NCBI GenBank assembly: GCA_900540045.1
Contig: UQEF01000005.1
Span: 1-58,484 of the forward strand
Direction of reading: 5' to 3'
Length of the DNA stretch: 58,484 nt
Origin: an uncultured Eubacteriales bacterium
GTDB taxonomy: Bacteria; Bacillota; Clostridia; Christensenellales; Aristaeellaceae
The position numbers and the translations under genes are program-made. Position 1 is the first letter of the stretch. Every line of letters begins with the position of its first letter. The notes under the pieces are model-generated. The model worked only from the letters and a program-made list of their open reading frames with translations, had not been told where the DNA came from and did no database searches. Shown here piece by piece: positions 55,708-58,484 of the stretch.

Positions 55708-55791
55708 ATGAAATTCAGATTTACCTTCATGATAACACAATTCCATAAGCGTGGAAATATACCGATTTCGAGCGCTCTTCCGACGTTTTGA
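55708..55791 (+). CDS. 27-residue small protein or leader peptide (putative)
   Basis: A reading frame starting MKFRFTFMITQFHKRG and ending SSALPTF follows AAGGTGAGGTG and a good promoter. It resembles nothing I know. It may be a leader or a remnant of the mobile element; evidence is positional only. Confidence 0.3.
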   Translation: MKFRFTFMITQFHKRGNIPISSALPTF

Positions 55792-55917
55792 ATATACGGG
55801 AACGGGCCTCTTTTTCTTGTAAACTGGTCCTTGTCGCCGGAGCATGAATCTTGAAACAGGCTGATCCATCGGGAAGCGTGGCTCTGCGGCGACGAAAAAG
55901 AAAAGGAGGCAACCACT

Positions 55918-56647
55918 GTGAAACTGAGCACAAAGGAAAAGGCGCTGGAAACTCTGGGCATCCCGCTGCCCGACCCGGCGAAGAAGCCCGGCAGAACCAA
56001 TAACCGAAAGGTGACCTTCGATCGTCTGTGCCGTGATCTTCTGCTGGCAATCTGCCGTGAACACGGGCTGGAGGTGGAGACCGAAGCCATCTATGGCGGC
56101 AGGGCCACCCGGTAGAAGAACGACTACATCATCGAAGCCCAGCGCGAGAAAATTGCAGAACTGGAGAAGCGCAACGCGCAGCTGACGTCGGAGAACACCC
56201 AGCAGGCCCGACGGCTTGCACAAAAAGCCGCCGAACTGGACCACAAGCTGGATTCGCTGTATCATGTGGATACGCTGCTGGAGACCGTGTCAGAGACGGC
56301 GTACAATCAGGCTTTATCCGTTGTGGCGGATAGGACCATCCGGGAAACGCAGACAGCGGACAAGGCGGCCATCACAGCACAGATGGAGCAGGTTTACGCG
56401 CAGGATGGTTTTATGCTCCCACATACCCGCAGGCTGATTCTCCAATGGCTGGAGAACGCCAGGAAGGCCATCGAGCTTTCCGCCAAGTCGGTGCTGAAAA
56501 GGGTCATGACAGCGCTCCGAAAGCCGGAAACCCGCGCCGCCGGCGTGTGGCGCGTTCGGGAACAGGCCCGGCCCCTGATCCGCGAGGTGCTGCAAAGCTA
56601 CAAGGCGCAGTTCAAAGAAACGAAAACCCGCCATTATCTTCCGGGCG
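55918..56647 (+). pseudogene. MobV/Pre-type relaxase remnant (C-terminal part)
   Basis: The stretch reads KVTFDRLCRDLLLAICREHG, EVETEAIYGGRATR, an in-frame TAG at 56113-56115, then KNDYIIEAQREKIAELEKRN and long coiled-coil helices. This resembles the C-terminal half of plasmid/ICE mobilisation relaxases (FDRLCRxxxxxICREHGL..GGRxYLEKQ-like). The N-terminal nickase domain is absent. AAAGGAGG precedes the ATG at 55918, so a short product could still be made. At about 56640 it is joined to an integrase fragment. Confidence 0.6.
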
Positions 56648-57438
56648 GCTTTGCAGGATGGCGTTATCATTCGCAGCCCTGCGGAGATGGCCCAGCCGCC
56701 GAAAGGGCAGTCCGGAAACCACAGGGCATGGAAATGTGGGAGCGGAAGCTGATCGAAACGACCTACGCGGAGCATGACTTCGGTCCGGCCGCCATGGTGA
56801 TGCTGTATACCGGCCTTCGCCGGGGTGAAGTGCTGTATCTGGATGTGGACCGGGATGCGGACTTTCAGAAGAAAACAATCACCGTGCGCGGCGCGGTATC
56901 CTTCTGCAAGGGCAACCGTGGCGTAGTCACTGAGGGCAAGACCGCCAATGCCCAGCGAACCATCCCCATGGCCGATCCCCTGGCGGAGGCCTTGCGGGGC
57001 CGCCATGGGCTGCTGCTGACCAAGGAGGACGGCGGCATGATGTCGCAGGCCGCCTTTGACCGGAAATATCAGTCCTACATCACTTTTCTGGAGCGCAAGC
57101 TCAACGGCTATCCCAGATGCCAATACGGGCGTACCCGGGCGCACAAGGCCTTGCTGGCGGAGGGAAAGCCCCTGCCGCCCTTCCAGGAGATCGACATTCG
57201 CTGCCATGACTTCCGCGTGACCTTCTGCACCACCTGCTACAACGCGGGCATTCCTCCCAAGACCATTCAGGTCTGGATGGGCCACGCGGACACGAAGCTC
57301 GTGATGGACGTCTATACCAAGCTCACCGCGGAAAAGGAACAGGCGGACGCGCTGCGGCTGAACCGTTTTCTCTGCCGTCTGACTACCAAAGGGCAGGAAA
57401 CAGGCGAGGAGCAAAGCGGTCAAACCCTTGTGGGATAA
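56648..57438 (+). pseudogene. tyrosine integrase remnant (N-terminally truncated, frameshifted)
   Basis: The catalytic domain is nearly whole: the first Arg in LYTGLRRGEVLYLDVD, the HxxR box as CHDFRVTFCTTCYNAG, WMGHADTKLVMDVYTKLT with the second His and the nucleophile Tyr. Upstream, ALQDGVIIRSP and AEMAQPPKGQSGNHRA of the core-binding domain lie in another frame, with the slip at about 56728, and the arm-binding N-terminus is gone. HDFRVTF is a variant of the usual HDLRHTF. Directly repeated sites follow the gene. It is a decayed integrase of the kind found in gut ICEs. Confidence 0.8.
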
Positions 57439-57460
57439 GGGCTTTATGCAGCTTTGCACG

Positions 57461-57525
57461 GACTACTTTTTGACTACCATTTGACTACTTGCAGGCCGTA
57501 AAATTGCGTTGCAAAGGGTTGCAAA
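57461..57525. repeat. iterated sites downstream of the integrase remnant
   Basis: GACTAC occurs at 57461, 57472 and 57483 (period 11), each following or preceding a T run, and GTTGCAAA occurs at 57508 and 57518 (period 10). Helically phased short repeats beside an integrase resemble arm-type binding sites. Confidence 0.45.
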
Positions 57526-58484
57526 TCGTCTCCAAGGGCATTTTTGAGGAAAACAAGGAAGTTCGAGAGCAGCGGAAGGTAATGTCGAAAAATGCAATAT
57601 TTGGCCATTTATTCGGTTAAATGCCACTGTTTTCTGCCCAAAAACGCAAAAAAAGAAGCAGCTTTGCAACTGCTTCCTTGGTGAGCCCAGGCAATCCAAA
57701 TCCGAACCTGTTTTCTGATCGGTCAATGCGGTTTTGAGGTCATCAAAAGTGATGGTCGTTGTCCCTTCCTTGTAGTTGAAGGTTATCACCATTTTATCAT
57801 CGTACAGGAAAATGGCATTGATAAAAGTGTCAATCAACATTTTCCTGTGGGACTTTTGCCGTACATCCAGCTTGCGGAAGCGGTGGAGCCAGAAGGTCAT
57901 AAACTCGGCGCTCACCTTGGGTTTCGCCAGCTTTTCACGGGCAATCTTCGCTTCCAGGTCTTCTTTTGCGGCCTCCAATTCTTCCAGACGCCCTTTCGTG
58001 GACTTGGTCAAGATACCCTGCTGGATGGCGTTCAAGAGGTTTTGAATGGCTGTATCCGCCTCCCGCAGCTGCTGTTCATAGAGCGGCAGGTTGACATTCT
58101 CCCTGTCCTGCAAGTCCATCAGCATAGACACAATGGCCTCAATCGCCTTATCGTCCATCACCATCTTCATGGTTTCGGTGACCACCAGATCCTCGATCCA
58201 TTCCTTGCGGACAGACTTCTTGCGGCAATTGGCGCGCTTCTTTTTCACCGATATACACTTGTAATAGCGGTGAATATTCCCCGTATGGCTGGTACCACTT
58301 TCTCCATAGAGATAGGCCTCGCAGTAGCCGCAGAACAACTTCGTTGTCAGCAGATATTCGTCCTCAGCCTTGTGGCGGGCCGGGGCTTTCTTGTTCTTTG
58401 CCAGCTTCTCCTGCACCCGTTCAAAGAGATCTTGGGGGACAATGGCTGGAATACCATCCGGCACCACAACGTCTCGGTAGGTGT
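57463..58484 (-). CDS. large serine recombinase, C-terminal part (5' end beyond window)
   Basis: About 340 codons open at the window edge. The sequence enters in the recombinase domain (YRDVVVPDGIPAIVPQDLFERV), then the zinc-ribbon (LLTTKLFCGYCEAYLYGESG, RYYKCISVKKKRANCRKKSV) and the long coiled-coil (about 400-480 in a full protein; READTAIQNLLNAIQQGILT, LEELEAAKEDLEAKIAREKL). The catalytic N-terminal domain lies outside. The last 60 or so codons run through an intrinsic terminator (57648-57676), so the original stop has probably been lost. It would integrate or excise a mobile element. Confidence 0.85.
   Translation of the reverse strand, partial: TYRDVVVPDGIPAIVPQDLFERVQEKLAKNKKAPARHKAEDEYLLTTKLFCGYCEAYLYGESGTSHTGNIHRYYKCISVKKKRANCRKKSVRKEWIEDLVVTETMKMVMDDKAIEAIVSMLMDLQDRENVNLPLYEQQLREADTAIQNLLNAIQQGILTKSTKGRLEELEAAKEDLEAKIAREKLAKPKVSAEFMTFWLHRFRKLDVRQKSHRKMLIDTFINAIFLYDDKMVITFNYKEGTTTITFDDLKTALTDQKTGSDLDCLGSPRKQLQSCFFFCVFGQKTVAFNRINGQILHFSTLPSAALELPCFPQKCPWRRFATLCNAILRPASSQMVVKK
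57648..57676 (-). terminator. terminator inside the recombinase reading frame
   Basis: On the minus strand GAAGCAG and CTGCTTC with an 8-base loop are followed by seven T. It probably marks the original 3' end of the recombinase transcript. Confidence 0.75.

Overview
The window is a GC-rich bacterial chromosome segment from an endospore-forming-type Firmicute, most likely a gut Clostridia lineage (Christensenellales- or Oscillospirales-like; this placement is inference). The pointers are a T-box leader on a tRNA-synthetase operon, a SpoIVB peptidase, an RsfA-like Myb regulator behind a sigma-G-type promoter, and many GC-rich intrinsic terminators. No rRNA, tRNA or CRISPR array was found.

Layout. 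1-3.7 kb: an edge-truncated HTH-PfkB sugar kinase (minus), then a glucuronate-type locus with uxuA, a gutted uxuB and a GntR regulator. 3.8-9.2 kb: a T-box-controlled operon for tRNA-dependent amidation, in which aspS is fused to gatC and followed by gatA and gatB. 9.2-11.8 kb (minus): a sugar-phosphate transferase coupled to a split transketolase. 11.9-17.1 kb: rimO, pgsA, cinA-type amidohydrolase, recA and a GT-C-like membrane protein. 17.2-19.5 kb: a twin-arginine substrate with an FMN-attachment motif, convergent with tatB-tatA-tatC. 19.8-22.5 kb: acetyltransferase, metallopeptidase, esterase. 22.5-25.7 kb: a decayed sugar catabolic locus (epimerase, PfkB kinase, FGGY kinase and RpiR regulator all broken; one RpiB-like isomerase intact). 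25.8-34.4 kb: small membrane protein, nrdD, spoIVB, GntR, pepF, CCA-adding enzyme. 34.4-44.5 kb: a MITE-like element, two paralogous secreted SH3-domain proteins, glmM with a sugar isomerase-like gene, an ECF sigma/anti-sigma pair, a small membrane-anchored protein, a minimal [FeFe]-hydrogenase-like H-domain protein and rpiB. 44.7-54.9 kb: a secreted solute-binding-like protein, an RsfA-like regulator, a broken brnQ, and a carbohydrate locus (AraC, glycosidase-like protein, ABC permeases, binding protein, divergent FAD oxidoreductase). 55-58.5 kb: mobile-element debris (relaxase and tyrosine-integrase remnants, large serine recombinase running off the edge).

How the genes work together. The aspS::gatC-gatA-gatB operon encodes a complete GatCAB amidotransferase with one subunit tethered to the synthetase that supplies its substrate; the leader specifier reads AAC with an overlapping GAA, which fits sensing of both tRNA-Asn and tRNA-Glu. 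The Tat translocase genes sit beside a Tat-signal flavoprotein. The ABC locus has no ATPase of its own, so it probably uses a shared one. Most broken genes belong to sugar catabolism or transport, while the housekeeping genes are intact, which argues for real decay rather than sequencing error.

The most unusual items are the AspRS-GatC fusion with its two-codon T-box, the 257-residue H-domain protein that keeps all four cluster cysteines but lacks the proton-relay cysteine, the sigma-G promoter before the RsfA-like gene, the array of TGTGGAAAA-like sites before nrdD, and the MITE-like element.
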